DNA of 64,000 nucleotides from an uncultured Tateyamaria sp. (GTDB taxonomy: Bacteria; Pseudomonadota; Alphaproteobacteria; Rhodobacterales; Rhodobacteraceae): NCBI GenBank assembly GCA_905480645.1, contig CAJQRC010000013.1:1-64000 (forward strand). The letters run 5' to 3'. Below the pieces are notes generated by a model, which saw only the letters and a program-made list of their open reading frames with translations, was not told where the DNA came from and did not search any database. The translations under genes were made by a program, and so were the position numbers. Below are positions 17,520-26,984 of the stretch, piece by piece; position 1 is the first letter of the stretch; each line of letters opens with the position of its first letter.

Positions 17520-19028
17520 ATGCAGCTTGATACCCAAGCACCAACTTACTTTGTCGCTCCTAATTTCTACCCCACGCAAAATGCGGGGTACGACGTCGAG
17601 GATCCAGCTAAATTAACCAAGGTTGGCGTGCGTGGCGAAGTTACTGTTGATGAAATCGACAGCGCTTTGTCACTTGTGAATTCTGCTCAAACTCAGTGGA
17701 AAATTCTTGACGCAAAATCGCGTGCCACTGCTTTGCATACCTTGGCGAACCGCATCGAAAATATGGACCTTACTGACTGTGCGATCTTGATGAGCCGCGA
17801 GATGGGTAAACCTTACCCAGAAGCAATTGGTGAGCTTGCCAACTGTGCGCCTATTTTTCGCTACTACGCAGAAATGGCGCGTGACGAAGCTGGTAAGGTT
17901 GCAGGCACCACTCAAAAAGGTTCCATGCAATTTGCTAAATACGAACCGTTGGGCGTATCTGTTCACATTATGCCGTTCAATTTTCCGGTGCTCTTAATGT
18001 GCTGGACTGTGGCGGCGTCTCTGGCTGCAGGAAACGGCTGTGTGGTTAAGCCAGCTGAGGCGACCACATTGTCGACTTTGGAATTTATGAAGGCCTTTTC
18101 AGTTTTGCCTAATGGTTTGATTGCCTGTCTTCCGGGTGGCGCTGAGGTCGGCAAAGCGCTGGTTTCCAGTACTAAAACTCATGCAGTTGCATTCACAGGT
18201 TCAGTTGCAGCAGGTCAGGCTGTTGCCACAGCTGCAGCGGCTAAAATGAAACCTGTAGTGATTGAGGCGGGCGGATCTGATCCGATGATTATCACTGCGC
18301 ATGCACCAATTGACATTGCAGCGGCCGGTGCTGTTACCGGCGCATTTCATATGACGGGGCAGGTTTGCACCTCGACCGAACGGATGTATGTTGTGGACAG
18401 CGTGCATGATGAGTTCGTCTCAGCGTTTACGGCCGAAACTGCGCGGCTGCGCATAGGCAATGGATTGGATAAATCTGAGATTGGGCCGCTTGTTAGCAAA
18501 GCAGCGCGTGACAAAGTCGAACGGCTTATTGCGGACGCAATTGCCAAAGGTGCGAAAGTTGAATGTGGTGGGCGTATCCCTCCTACGCATCAAACAGGCT
18601 GGTTCTATGAGCCGACAATCCTTACCAATTGTACGGTAGATATGGCGCTTATGAATGAAGAGTGTTTTGGTCCAGTTGTTGCTATTATTCGGGTTCCCGA
18701 CTTTGACGCTGCAATTGACGGAGCAAATGCTTCTGAATTTGGGCTTGGAGCATCGATTTTCACTACCTCTCTTGAGGAGGCTCATGAAGCCCATGAACGC
18801 ATAGAGGCGGGGATGGTGTGGATCAATAACCCACTGATTGATAACGATGCTTTACCATTCGGGGGATGGAAAAACTCAGGCATTGGGCGTGAATTGGGGC
18901 GCATGGGACTTGACACTTTTCGCCGTACAAAGATGGTGATCTTGGATCATAAACCAGTGCGCCATGACTGGTGGTACCCTTACCCAGACGATTGGTTCCT
19001 AGACGCGGGTGGACGCAAAATTTCTTAA
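17520..19028 (+). CDS. NAD(P)-dependent aldehyde dehydrogenase
   Basis: 502 aa. Nucleotide-binding and catalytic motifs are present: PFNFPVLLMCW, VVKPAEATTLS, FTGSVAAGQAV, catalytic Glu (VIEAGGSDP) and catalytic Cys in MTGQVCTSTERM. The C-terminal NEECFGPV and LPFGGWKNSGIGRELG blocks are normal. AAGGA lies 8 bases before the ATG. With the FAD oxidase encoded downstream it forms a PuuB/PuuC-like pair: amine to aldehyde to acid. The aldehyde itself is not identifiable. Confidence 0.9.
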   Translation: MQLDTQAPTYFVAPNFYPTQNAGYDVEDPAKLTKVGVRGEVTVDEIDSALSLVNSAQTQWKILDAKSRATALHTLANRIENMDLTDCAILMSREMGKPYPEAIGELANCAPIFRYYAEMARDEAGKVAGTTQKGSMQFAKYEPLGVSVHIMPFNFPVLLMCWTVAASLAAGNGCVVKPAEATTLSTLEFMKAFSVLPNGLIACLPGGAEVGKALVSSTKTHAVAFTGSVAAGQAVATAAAAKMKPVVIEAGGSDPMIITAHAPIDIAAAGAVTGAFHMTGQVCTSTERMYVVDSVHDEFVSAFTAETARLRIGNGLDKSEIGPLVSKAARDKVERLIADAIAKGAKVECGGRIPPTHQTGWFYEPTILTNCTVDMALMNEECFGPVVAIIRVPDFDAAIDGANASEFGLGASIFTTSLEEAHEAHERIEAGMVWINNPLIDNDALPFGGWKNSGIGRELGRMGLDTFRRTKMVILDHKPVRHDWWYPYPDDWFLDAGGRKIS

Positions 19029-19087
19029 ACGCAGCTTAAATAAGGAGGCAAATATGTACAAAACTCAATTGTGTATAGGAAGTGTTT

Positions 19088-19177
19088 ATGGCTTTTGCTT
19101 CTGACAGTAGCTTTGCGGTGGTTATTGTGGTGACAGAGCTATTGGATGCCATAATATCTCCTGGTGATTGGTCATGA
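19088..19177 (+). CDS. Possible 29-aa leader peptide or small protein
   Basis: ATG at 19088 to TGA at 19175-19177, which overlaps the ATG of the FAD oxidase (ATGA), so it could couple that gene's translation. The product (MAFASDSSFAVVIVVTELLD...) has a short hydrophobic middle. A good RBS (AAGGAGG at 19042) instead serves an even shorter 16-codon ORF at 19054. Low confidence, but otherwise this 139-bp spacer inside the operon is unexplained. Confidence 0.3.
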   Translation: MAFASDSSFAVVIVVTELLDAIISPGDWS

Positions 19178-20562
19178 CGCCGAGCTATAAATTTAGCGAT
19201 GCAAAATCATTACCATTTTGGTTTACAACTGTTCCGGTAACGGCCGATTGCGCACCTGCATCTCAAGATGCAACCTATGATCTGGCCATTGTTGGTGGAG
19301 GTTTTACAGGTCTTTGGAGCGCACTTAAAGCACGTGAACGCAATCCTGACGCAAAAATAGCTGTGCTTGAAGGGAAGCGATGTGGCCAAGATGCCAGCGG
19401 ACGCAGCGGTGGCTTTTGTGCACCTTCGATTTCCCATGGAGCCTCAAACGCCTTAACGCGTCATCCCAGTGAAGCGGAAACACTAATTCGTTTGGGGCAA
19501 GAGAACCTAGATGACTTCGCGCGGGACCTTGAGCGATATGAGATACAAGGTGAGTTTGAACAAGCTGGTAAGTTAAATGTTGCGACAACCCCATGGCAGA
19601 TTGAGGGCTTGCACAGCATGGCGCAAAACTACTCGCGCTTTGGTATTGCACATGAGCTGTTGGTGGGTGACGCGCTGAAGGAAAAGCTTGATAGTCCAGT
19701 CTACAGTGCAGGTCTGTTTGAGCCAAGCTATGGCCTTGTTAATCCAGCGAAGGTGGTATCTGAGCTGCGCCGCGTTTGCCTTGCACAAGGCGTCGAAATT
19801 TTTGAAAATACTCCTGTCACCTCATTGAAGCGCGACGACGACATGATGGGAGTGCAAACGCCAAGCGCTTATATCCGCGCTAAGCAGGTCATTTTGGCGA
19901 CTAACTCTGCTAAGCCACTGTTAAAGCGTCTGAGTATGTCGTTCATTCCAATTTATGACTACTCGTTGATGACCGAAACTTTGAGTGAGGAGCAGTGGGC
20001 CAGCATTGGATGGTTGGGGAGCCATGGCATTGCGGATAGTGGTAATCAGTTCCACTATTTTCGTAAGACTGCTGATAATCGGATGCTCTGGGCGGGCTTT
20101 GACGCGATCTACTATTACGGTAGTGATCGTAATGACGAGCTATTGCAACGGCCGGAAAGCTTTGCGCTTTTGGCCGACCAATTTGTTTTGGCTTTTCCAA
20201 CTTTGGCCGATGTTAAGTTTGATTTTAAATGGGGTGGCATCATTGATACCTCTGCGCGCACGACGTTCTTTTCAGGTTTGGCGCATCGCGGGCAGGTGGC
20301 TTATGCGATGGGATTTACTGGGCAAGGGGTTACGGCCAGCAGGTTTGCGGCATTGACGATGCTGGACCGGCTTGGGTCTTTTAACACTGAACGTACGCGT
20401 CTAAAAATGCCACGCAGGTTTGCTATACCTTTCCCGCCCGAACCACTGCGTAGTGCGGCGGTAAAATTGGCGCAAAAAAGCTTGGCTCAGGAGGACGCAA
20501 CGGGCAAGCGCGGGGGCTTCTTGAAGCTTCTGGATACCTTTGGAATCGGTTTTGATTCTTGA
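19174..20562 (+). CDS. FAD-dependent amine oxidase, PuuB-like (DAO family)
   Basis: About 462 aa from ATG 19174. FAD dinucleotide-binding motif DLAIVGGGFTGLWSAL, second motif CGQDASGRSGGFCAPSISHG, and a C-terminal GLAHRGQVAYAMGFTGQGVT block typical of gamma-glutamylputrescine-oxidase-like proteins. Flavin oxidation of a primary or secondary amine to the aldehyde with hydrogen peroxide is expected. Last gene of the amine operon. No glutamyl-ligase (PuuA) or hydrolase (PuuD) accompanies it, unlike the classical pathway. Confidence 0.88.
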   Translation: MTPSYKFSDAKSLPFWFTTVPVTADCAPASQDATYDLAIVGGGFTGLWSALKARERNPDAKIAVLEGKRCGQDASGRSGGFCAPSISHGASNALTRHPSEAETLIRLGQENLDDFARDLERYEIQGEFEQAGKLNVATTPWQIEGLHSMAQNYSRFGIAHELLVGDALKEKLDSPVYSAGLFEPSYGLVNPAKVVSELRRVCLAQGVEIFENTPVTSLKRDDDMMGVQTPSAYIRAKQVILATNSAKPLLKRLSMSFIPIYDYSLMTETLSEEQWASIGWLGSHGIADSGNQFHYFRKTADNRMLWAGFDAIYYYGSDRNDELLQRPESFALLADQFVLAFPTLADVKFDFKWGGIIDTSARTTFFSGLAHRGQVAYAMGFTGQGVTASRFAALTMLDRLGSFNTERTRLKMPRRFAIPFPPEPLRSAAVKLAQKSLAQEDATGKRGGFLKLLDTFGIGFDS

Positions 20563-20769
20563 GGAGCTCCTGTGATCAGGATTGCTATTTATACTGTATG
20601 CGCAAGCGCAATACGACCTGAAGCTCTCTGATTTAGATTGTTTAAATTTCTGCAAATCAGTTTGACGCGTGCAAAACTCAACAGCCGGACCTCTTTTGAG
20701 ACCCATGATGAGGATGCGAATGTCTGTCATTCAGCGAAACAAAAAATTGCCTACCTCCTTCAAGAAAGT

Positions 20770-21251
20770 TTAATCTGACAGAACCAAGTTGTTTCTGTCT
20801 TGTGCGGCAAGCCATAGCTGGAAATCACGAGTTGTGCCTTCATAATCGTCTTCTGCTAAAGGACCCGAAAGCGCGTTGTCTGATCCGAGTGCGATTTGCA
20901 TACGTTCCAGTTTTTCTCAATCCTCTTGATTGACCTTATCCCAAAGCATAATGCGCGCTAAAATCGTGTCTTGTTGCAGGTCATCACCGTAGATAGACAA
21001 CGTCCATTCCACCTGAATTTGCACCGCATTTAACGGAAAAATACTAAGCGACACAAGCAAAGTTGCAGCCTGACTAGCAAGCAGAGTAGGAAAATTGCAA
21101 AAAGCGTGGATCTAAGCCGTTCGTCATTAGTTAGGGTTGGAGCGCCCATGCCGCGCAATACGGTCTCTGCTTCATACTCAAATTGTTTTTGAGATGTATA
21201 AAATGCACCGGGCATGGTCATGGGCCGATCTGCAGGAAGGGCTGCGATTGC
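20770..21251 (-). pseudogene. Decayed Rieske oxygenase large subunit
   Basis: Two pieces of one Rieske-type oxygenase remain. The N-terminal piece (ALPADRPMTMPGAFYTSQKQ...EYEAETVLR, from about 21251) matches the start of ring-hydroxylating/monooxygenase alpha subunits. Another frame then carries the C-terminal piece (SIFPLNAVQIQVEWTL, ARIMLWDKVNQED, stop TGA at 20917-20919, then EKLERMQIALGS...). The Rieske centre and mononuclear-iron residues between the pieces are deleted. It lies beside an intact Rieske gene on the same strand. Confidence 0.7.
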
Positions 21252-21280
21252 TTATAATTGCTCTGACAAAACCGATATAG

Positions 21281-22447
21281 TTAGGCCCCTTGGTCAATGC
21301 TGAGTTGGAAAGATGTATCCATTTGGCTCATGAGATATTGCGCGAAATCAAAGTTGGGTCGTTCAAGGTGGGATAGGTGCCCAGGTGTTGCTCCGTCTGC
21401 TGAAAGGCCGCGATAAACCTTTTCGGTGCAGCCACGATCCTCTATGTTCACATCATCCAGAAGGGTCTTGAGATCAATCAGATTTTGATGCGCTTCCACA
21501 TCATCCTTGTAGTCATCAGACATGCCACCACCAAAGCGGATCTTTACTTGCCCCGGTCCCTTTGGATGCAGGCTTAGATACCAGAAATATCCAGGGGTAA
21601 GGGTGATCAGCAGACTAGGATAAATCGCAAGCAGAAACGTTGTTCGGCGTTCGTCCCCTTGTAAACGTTTGTTGTAAGGGTGTGCCAATGCGATGCGCAG
21701 GGACTCTTCTTTGAGGATGGTGTGATAGTTAAATGCCTTGCGCCCGGGCGGACAGATCATCTCATCCAATCTAGAAAGCCCACCGATGGTACCCGCGTGG
21801 CAGACTGGCAGATGGTAGCTTTCCATGAAATTTTCGGCCAACACCTTCCAGTTTGTGTCCCAAAGGTGTTCTTCAAAGAATGTTTCCGTATAATTAGTCA
21901 TGTCGTAGCCTGAGACCAGATCTGCGACTTCGCTCAATTCTTCGGCAACAGGCCGGGCATTAGGGTTCAAGGTGATAAACACCCACCCCAACCAGTCTTC
22001 ACAGGTAATATTGGGCAGACTGTATTCATCTTTACAGAATGCTTTATTGCCGTCCATCGCCGGGGCGCCACGCAGGCTGCCATCAAGATTGTAAGTCCAT
22101 GCGTGGTAAGGACAAACAATTGTTCTCGCGTTGCCGCGTCCATGCAAAAGAGTAGACATTCGGTGGCGGCACACGTTTGAATATGCTCGTAGGGTGCTGT
22201 CTTTGTCGCGTAAAACGATGATTGGCTGGCTCGCCAGTTCACAGGTCACATAGTCGCCTACTTTAGCCAATGCACTTGCCCGCCCAACGCAGAACCAAGA
22301 TTTCTTAAATACGTTCTCCAGCTCTGCATCATGAAAAGTGTCAGAAGTATATACCTCAGGCGGCATTGCGCGCGCTTCATCAAACGGAACAGAGACATTG
22401 GCGCGCAAAGCTTCGATTGGGTTTGGAATTGGTTTAGTTCTGTTCAT
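21281..22447 (-). CDS. Rieske [2Fe-2S] oxygenase, alpha-subunit type
   Basis: About 388 aa. Rieske cluster CRH-x15-CPYH (VCRHRMSTLLHGRG...VCPYHAWTY) and mononuclear iron ligands in ENFMESYHLPVCH are intact. The family needs a partner reductase, not seen in the window, and oxidises aromatics or N-methyl groups (glycine betaine, carnitine and stachydrine demethylases belong to it). ATG 22447 is preferred over GTG 22450. A 19-bp palindrome lies about 70 bp upstream. The amine-related surroundings favour an N-demethylase role; inference. Confidence 0.88.
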   Translation of the reverse strand: MNRTKPIPNPIEALRANVSVPFDEARAMPPEVYTSDTFHDAELENVFKKSWFCVGRASALAKVGDYVTCELASQPIIVLRDKDSTLRAYSNVCRHRMSTLLHGRGNARTIVCPYHAWTYNLDGSLRGAPAMDGNKAFCKDEYSLPNITCEDWLGWVFITLNPNARPVAEELSEVADLVSGYDMTNYTETFFEEHLWDTNWKVLAENFMESYHLPVCHAGTIGGLSRLDEMICPPGRKAFNYHTILKEESLRIALAHPYNKRLQGDERRTTFLLAIYPSLLITLTPGYFWYLSLHPKGPGQVKIRFGGGMSDDYKDDVEAHQNLIDLKTLLDDVNIEDRGCTEKVYRGLSADGATPGHLSHLERPNFDFAQYLMSQMDTSFQLSIDQGA

Positions 22448-22518
22448 CACTCTGGTCCCATTTTCATGCTGAGGCAGAGTTAGAATCGCTTTAGTTGTTT
22501 TGAATTTCTATCGGATTT

Positions 22519-22537
22519 ACGACATGCGCCATGTCGT
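22519..22537. promoter_or_regulatory. Perfect 19-bp palindrome upstream of the Rieske gene
   Basis: ACGACATG-CGC-CATGTCGT: 8-base arms, 3-base centre, about 70 bp before the Rieske start. The size and symmetry suit a dimeric repressor or activator site; the regulator is not evident nearby. Confidence 0.45.
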
Positions 22538-22673
22538 GTCACTCCTGCGATAAATTATGACGCAACTCCTAGGACTACCTTAACCTATGCCCCAACACTA
22601 AAACTGCTAGATTTAATGCGCATAATGCAACTAAACAGATAAACTAAATGTTGTATAGACCGATTTAAATTTT

Positions 22674-23738
22674 CTAAATTACGCACCCTCGGGCATCAAT
22701 TTGCAATTCTGCAAGACTTCCGTTTTCATCTTCAATCCAAATATCATCAAACATGTTCGACACCACACATACATGGTTTGGCACGATCCTGATGCGCTCA
22801 CCAATGACAAGTTGCCTTTCTGGGGTAACCGCCAAAACGCCGTGTTCTTCGCTTAGACCAACTATTTTAATTTCTGGTTTGCCAACAACATGGCCATAAT
22901 CAGAGAAGCCCAAAAGATCAGAGGTCAGTACCTTTGATCCTGCATCGATGATTGCGCGGTCAGGCGTAGGTATACTGACGACCGTTGCTAGAACATGACC
23001 TGCACATTCACCCCATGTACAAGTCCCGCGCTGGACCAGTGAACGGTCGTTATAGATATAGGTTCCAATGCGGTATTCGGTAATGATACCAGCTGTAGTT
23101 GCATTCCACATATCTGGTGAGCCACCTGATGAAACGACTGGACACACAATTCCTTTTGCGCCCAGAAGCTGTTTTGTATCTCGCATAAATTGTGCTGCAT
23201 CCTTGCTGCCGTTTGCCGCTGGGTATGTCATCAAGCCCCCAAAGATTAAGCCAGATATGTGAGAAATTTTTTCAGCTAATTCCAAAGCTGCCTTTGGAGT
23301 TTGCACTCCACAACGCCCAGCACCCGTATCACATTCAACTAAAATAGTGAGTGGGAGCGGTGCCGCTTCAAAGGCTTGTCCTAATCCCTGAATTACTTCT
23401 GCATTGTCCGCAACGACCGATAAAGCGGCAAGACGGCTTGATAGGGCACGCAGGCGGCCCAGTTTTTCAGGGCCAATAATGTTGAAGGTGATCAAAATAT
23501 CATTAATTCCGGAATTGATCATCGCTTCAGCTTCGCTAATTTTTTGGCATGTGATACCGATTGCGCCTGCTGCCATTTGAGCTTTGGCAAAATGGATGGA
23601 TTTGTGGGTTTTAATATGTGGGCGCAGCGCAAGGCCAACTTCGTTACAATGGCTTTGGAACGCTGTTATATTCCTTAGTGCGACAGCTTCATTAACGATA
23701 AATGTGGGTGTATTGACCGAGGTTACGTTATCAACCAT
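22674..23738 (-). CDS. DSD1-like PLP enzyme (D-serine dehydratase/D-threonine aldolase family)
   Basis: 354 aa. N-terminal TIM barrel with the PLP lysine in RPHIKTHK (Lys43), a glycine-rich phosphate-binding segment (CPVVSSGGSPD), and a C-terminal beta domain with the metal-binding pair His322/Cys324 (PNHVCVVSN). The family cleaves or deaminates D-beta-hydroxy amino acids. It overlaps the MlrC-like gene by 8 bp at the end of the dipeptide-type ABC operon. RidA, encoded divergently, would destroy reactive enamines from such a dehydratase. Dehydratase versus aldolase cannot be decided. Confidence 0.85.
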   Translation of the reverse strand: MVDNVTSVNTPTFIVNEAVALRNITAFQSHCNEVGLALRPHIKTHKSIHFAKAQMAAGAIGITCQKISEAEAMINSGINDILITFNIIGPEKLGRLRALSSRLAALSVVADNAEVIQGLGQAFEAAPLPLTILVECDTGAGRCGVQTPKAALELAEKISHISGLIFGGLMTYPAANGSKDAAQFMRDTKQLLGAKGIVCPVVSSGGSPDMWNATTAGIITEYRIGTYIYNDRSLVQRGTCTWGECAGHVLATVVSIPTPDRAIIDAGSKVLTSDLLGFSDYGHVVGKPEIKIVGLSEEHGVLAVTPERQLVIGERIRIVPNHVCVVSNMFDDIWIEDENGSLAELQIDARGCVI

Positions 23739-25200
23739 GAGGGTTTTCCACGCGAGGCCAGATGTCTCTGGTCAGATTGCTATAGGAGTTGGTCTTGGGG
23801 TCGTTGGGATAGGGGCCATCCACTGCAGCGTATAGAATATCTTGCGAAATCCGAGAAAATGCATCGTAAAAATGGTTGGTTGATTTAACGATCAGGGTTT
23901 TCTTACTCTTAGGGTTGATTCCAAAGTTGGAAAAAATGTCTGGGTTGAAGACCTGACTTCTTACAGAGTTTAATATGACGTCGATCCCACCCACTTCAAT
24001 CCATACTGCGTCACCTAAAGGGACAATACTCTGACCAAAGCTTTGGACTGCGTCACGCACAGCTCTCCTAACGATGACGTATGCGTCCATGGGCTCACCG
24101 GCAAACTTGGACATTTTGGCGCCAAAGCGCAGCTGAAATTGGGCACCCTCTCCAGCAGAAAAACAAGTGCGGACAGCAATTGGATCCCAGATGGTTGCTA
24201 AGGCGGCATTCTTAATCCTGCGACGCAACAGTTCTCGTAATAAAATCGTGGAATCCCCTGGAACGCCGCCGCCGGGATTGTCCCATATGTCTGCAATCAC
24301 CACAGGCACCGCTTTGGACACTTCAGCTTTATCAAAAGCTTCGTTTAAAGTTAGAAATTCGGGTCGTGTCTTACCGCGCATCGAGAATAATTCAGCCCCT
24401 AGCTCTGCGGCTAGTCGGTCACCGCCGCTTTGGTCATTATCTGTCACAACAACAACCCGCGACCCAAGGTCAGGCACATCACCAGCCATAAACCCGTGAA
24501 TGACTGAGATAGATAGAACTGACCCCTGCCCCTCAAGCGCTTTAATCTTGTCGACAAACCCGCGCATCGGCTCTCGGCTAGTTGGTAAAACTTCGATCAT
24601 TTTACAATCAAAGCTGCTGATCACAGGGTTAATGTCACCCAGTGACGTGCGGTGCACCAAGGTCATTAAGTTTTCGGCTACTTCAACAAAATCAGTATGT
24701 GGAAATTCTTTAAAAATTGTTATCAAATTTGTATTTTCTATCCAGCGTTTGGAAAGATGGCTGTGTGGATCAAAGGTTGCGCCAATAATTGCCGCTGTGC
24801 CAACAATCTCGCGCACTGCGGCCAGCAATTCCCCCTCACAGTCCAGACAGCCTTGCGAAACCATGGCACCATGTAGGCCAAGGATGACGATGTTGACAGG
24901 CATAGCTGTCCGGAGTTCTGTCAGGAGTTGGTCACGCAGAAATTCCCATGTCTGCTGATTTACAATGCCTCCTGGTTCTGCCCAAGATGCGGTTCCTTCA
25001 ACGATTTGCCAGTTAAACTCTGCCGCACGAGCGCGAGCGGCTGGGTAAACGGCACTGCACAAAGTCGGCGTCTTTGGGTGCATGCCGGGAGGGGCATAGA
25101 AGCTTTCTTTGAAATCCAGAATATCCGTTCTCAGCGGTGAAAAAGTGTTGGTTTCTGTCGCGATTGAGCCTAAAAAAACGCGCTTGGAACTTTGCATCAC
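23731..25200 (-). CDS. M81-family metallopeptidase, MlrC-like
   Basis: 489 aa. N-terminus VFLGSIATETNTFSPLRTD is the family signature. Zinc-site residues appear in ATFDPHSHLSKRW and IVILGLHGAMVSQGCLDCEG. The family includes microcystinase C, which cleaves peptides containing unusual residues; most members are uncharacterised. GTG at 25200 overlaps the ATPase stop (GTGA), with ATG at 25197 next to it; GGAAGGGAG precedes both. Together with a dipeptide-type importer and a D-amino-acid enzyme, it suggests degradation of peptides with D- or modified residues. Confidence 0.85.
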   Translation of the reverse strand: MMQSSKRVFLGSIATETNTFSPLRTDILDFKESFYAPPGMHPKTPTLCSAVYPAARARAAEFNWQIVEGTASWAEPGGIVNQQTWEFLRDQLLTELRTAMPVNIVILGLHGAMVSQGCLDCEGELLAAVREIVGTAAIIGATFDPHSHLSKRWIENTNLITIFKEFPHTDFVEVAENLMTLVHRTSLGDINPVISSFDCKMIEVLPTSREPMRGFVDKIKALEGQGSVLSISVIHGFMAGDVPDLGSRVVVVTDNDQSGGDRLAAELGAELFSMRGKTRPEFLTLNEAFDKAEVSKAVPVVIADIWDNPGGGVPGDSTILLRELLRRRIKNAALATIWDPIAVRTCFSAGEGAQFQLRFGAKMSKFAGEPMDAYVIVRRAVRDAVQSFGQSIVPLGDAVWIEVGGIDVILNSVRSQVFNPDIFSNFGINPKSKKTLIVKSTNHFYDAFSRISQDILYAAVDGPYPNDPKTNSYSNLTRDIWPRVENPHG

Positions 25201-26009
25201 ACGAGCTCCCTTCCGGTTTTGACTCTTGGAATAGAGCTGAGAAGTTTGCGAGTGTATTCATGTTTGGGCGCTTCAAATATTTCATTTTTCAGGCCAATTT
25301 CCACGATTTTTCCCTCATGCATGACTGCCACTCGATTGCTGATGTGGCGCACAACACCCAAATCATGGCTGATGAACAGCATCGATATACCACTATCCTG
25401 TTGCAGTTTTTTGATCAGGTTCAGCACCTGCGCCTGAATAGATACGTCTAACGCTGATACGGCCTCATCCGCGATTACCAGTTTGGGTTTAAGAATCATA
25501 ACGCGTGCAATCCCGATGCGTTGGCGCTGACCGCCAGAAAACTCATGTGGATGGCGTTTCATAACCATTGGGTCCATTCCAACCGTTTCCAGCATTATTG
25601 CTATTTTGTTGCGTGCCTCTTCCCAGGTGCTGCATAAGCCGTGGATAAACAATGGCTCGCCTAAGGTCTGCTCAATTTTGAGGCGTGGGTTAAGCGAGGC
25701 AAATGGATCTTGAAAGATCATTTGAATTTCTCGCCGTAATGGACGGAATTCAGAAGATGACATCATTAAAAAATCTTGACCTTCAAACAAAGCATGTCCC
25801 GATGTTGCTTGTTCTAGGTGAGTAAGAGTACGTCCGACTGTGGATTTGCCACACCCAGATTCACCCACAAGGCTAAGGACTTCACCAGGAGCAATTTCGA
25901 AAGAAACTCCATCAACAGCTTTGATTACCTGCTTTTTGCCAAATGGCCACAGTGATTTGGTGTGGTAATGTTTTTTGAGATCAACAATACTCAGCAACGG
26001 CTCACTCAT
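25197..26009 (-). CDS. Dipeptide/oligopeptide ABC ATP-binding protein, DppF/OppF type
   Basis: 270 aa from ATG 26009, which overlaps the previous stop (ATGA). Walker [16 protein letters not shown]-loop [13 protein letters not shown], signature [15 protein letters not shown], Walker [14 protein letters not shown]. Ends shortly after KLLSSIPRV; the usual long C-terminal zinc or peptide region is short. Second ATPase of the importer. Confidence 0.92.
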   Translation of the reverse strand: MSEPLLSIVDLKKHYHTKSLWPFGKKQVIKAVDGVSFEIAPGEVLSLVGESGCGKSTVGRTLTHLEQATSGHALFEGQDFLMMSSSEFRPLRREIQMIFQDPFASLNPRLKIEQTLGEPLFIHGLCSTWEEARNKIAIMLETVGMDPMVMKRHPHEFSGGQRQRIGIARVMILKPKLVIADEAVSALDVSIQAQVLNLIKKLQQDSGISMLFISHDLGVVRHISNRVAVMHEGKIVEIGLKNEIFEAPKHEYTRKLLSSIPRVKTGRELV

Positions 26010-26980
26010 GGTGCAACCTTTCCGGGAAAGTGGCATTGGACAGAATGGCCATGTTTGAACTCAGTTTCTTTAGGTACTGTAGTTAAGCATAATTCTGTCG
26101 CTGAAGCGCAGCGCGGATGGAAAGCACAGCCGGTTAACTCCTCCTCCAATGTGGGGACCCGCCCTGGTATCGCCTCAAGCCAATCAACGTCGCTATCCAC
26201 CACCGGCATCGAATTTAATAACCCACGTGTATAAGGGTGGGCCAATTCCAAAAATAGACTTTCTGTTTCAGCGGCCTCTGCCACGCGGCCACGATACATC
26301 ACCGCAACTTTATTACTGGTTTCAGAGATCACCCCTAGGTCATGGCTGATAAGTATGATGGCTGTCCCCATACGGGTCTGCAGATCAGCCATCAGATCAA
26401 GCACTTCTTTCTGGACTGTTACATCCAACGCAGTCGTTGGCTCGTCTGCGATCAACAATTTGGGATCACAGGATAAAGCCATTGCAATCATGACCCGCTG
26501 GCGTTGTCCACCAGACATCTGATGGGGAAAGCTATCAACACGTTCAGACGGATTTGGGATGCGCACAAGGCTCAGTAATTCAACCACACGGTCACGTGCC
26601 TGTGCCTTGGTCATTTTCTGATGCTGCCGAATGTTTTCAATGATCTGATCGCCAATGCGGTAGACTGGGTTGAGGCTCGTCATTGGTTCCTGGAAAATCA
26701 TTGCCATCTGGTTGCCCATAATAGAGCGCCGCTCACGCTCAGACAGCGTCAATAGATCCATACCATCAAAGCGAATACTGCCGCCAGTGATCCGCACGGT
26801 GGTACCCCCCAAAAGTCCCATTATTGCAAGCGCAGTAAGGCTTTTTCCACAACCGCTTTCGCCAACGATACCAAGAGTTTCATTATCATCGACGCTAAAG
26901 GATACGCTTTGAACAACTGGTAAGAGCTTACCCTTTGCACTGACTGCTATCTCAAGATTTTGAACCTCCAGCAATGCCAT
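26006..26980 (-). CDS. Dipeptide/oligopeptide ABC ATP-binding protein, DppD/OppD type
   Basis: 324 aa from ATG 26980 (MALLEVQNLEIAVSAKG). Walker [33 protein letters not shown], signature MSGGQRQRVMIAMAL, Walker B LLIADEPTTALDV. The C-terminal cysteine-containing motif of the OppD family is present (GCAFHPRCASATELC), which in relatives binds an iron-sulfur cluster or metal. Overlapping or adjacent to permease and partner ATPase genes. Confidence 0.92.
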   Translation of the reverse strand: MALLEVQNLEIAVSAKGKLLPVVQSVSFSVDDNETLGIVGESGCGKSLTALAIMGLLGGTTVRITGGSIRFDGMDLLTLSERERRSIMGNQMAMIFQEPMTSLNPVYRIGDQIIENIRQHQKMTKAQARDRVVELLSLVRIPNPSERVDSFPHQMSGGQRQRVMIAMALSCDPKLLIADEPTTALDVTVQKEVLDLMADLQTRMGTAIILISHDLGVISETSNKVAVMYRGRVAEAAETESLFLELAHPYTRGLLNSMPVVDSDVDWLEAIPGRVPTLEEELTGCAFHPRCASATELCLTTVPKETEFKHGHSVQCHFPGKVAP

Positions 26981-26984
26981 GTGA

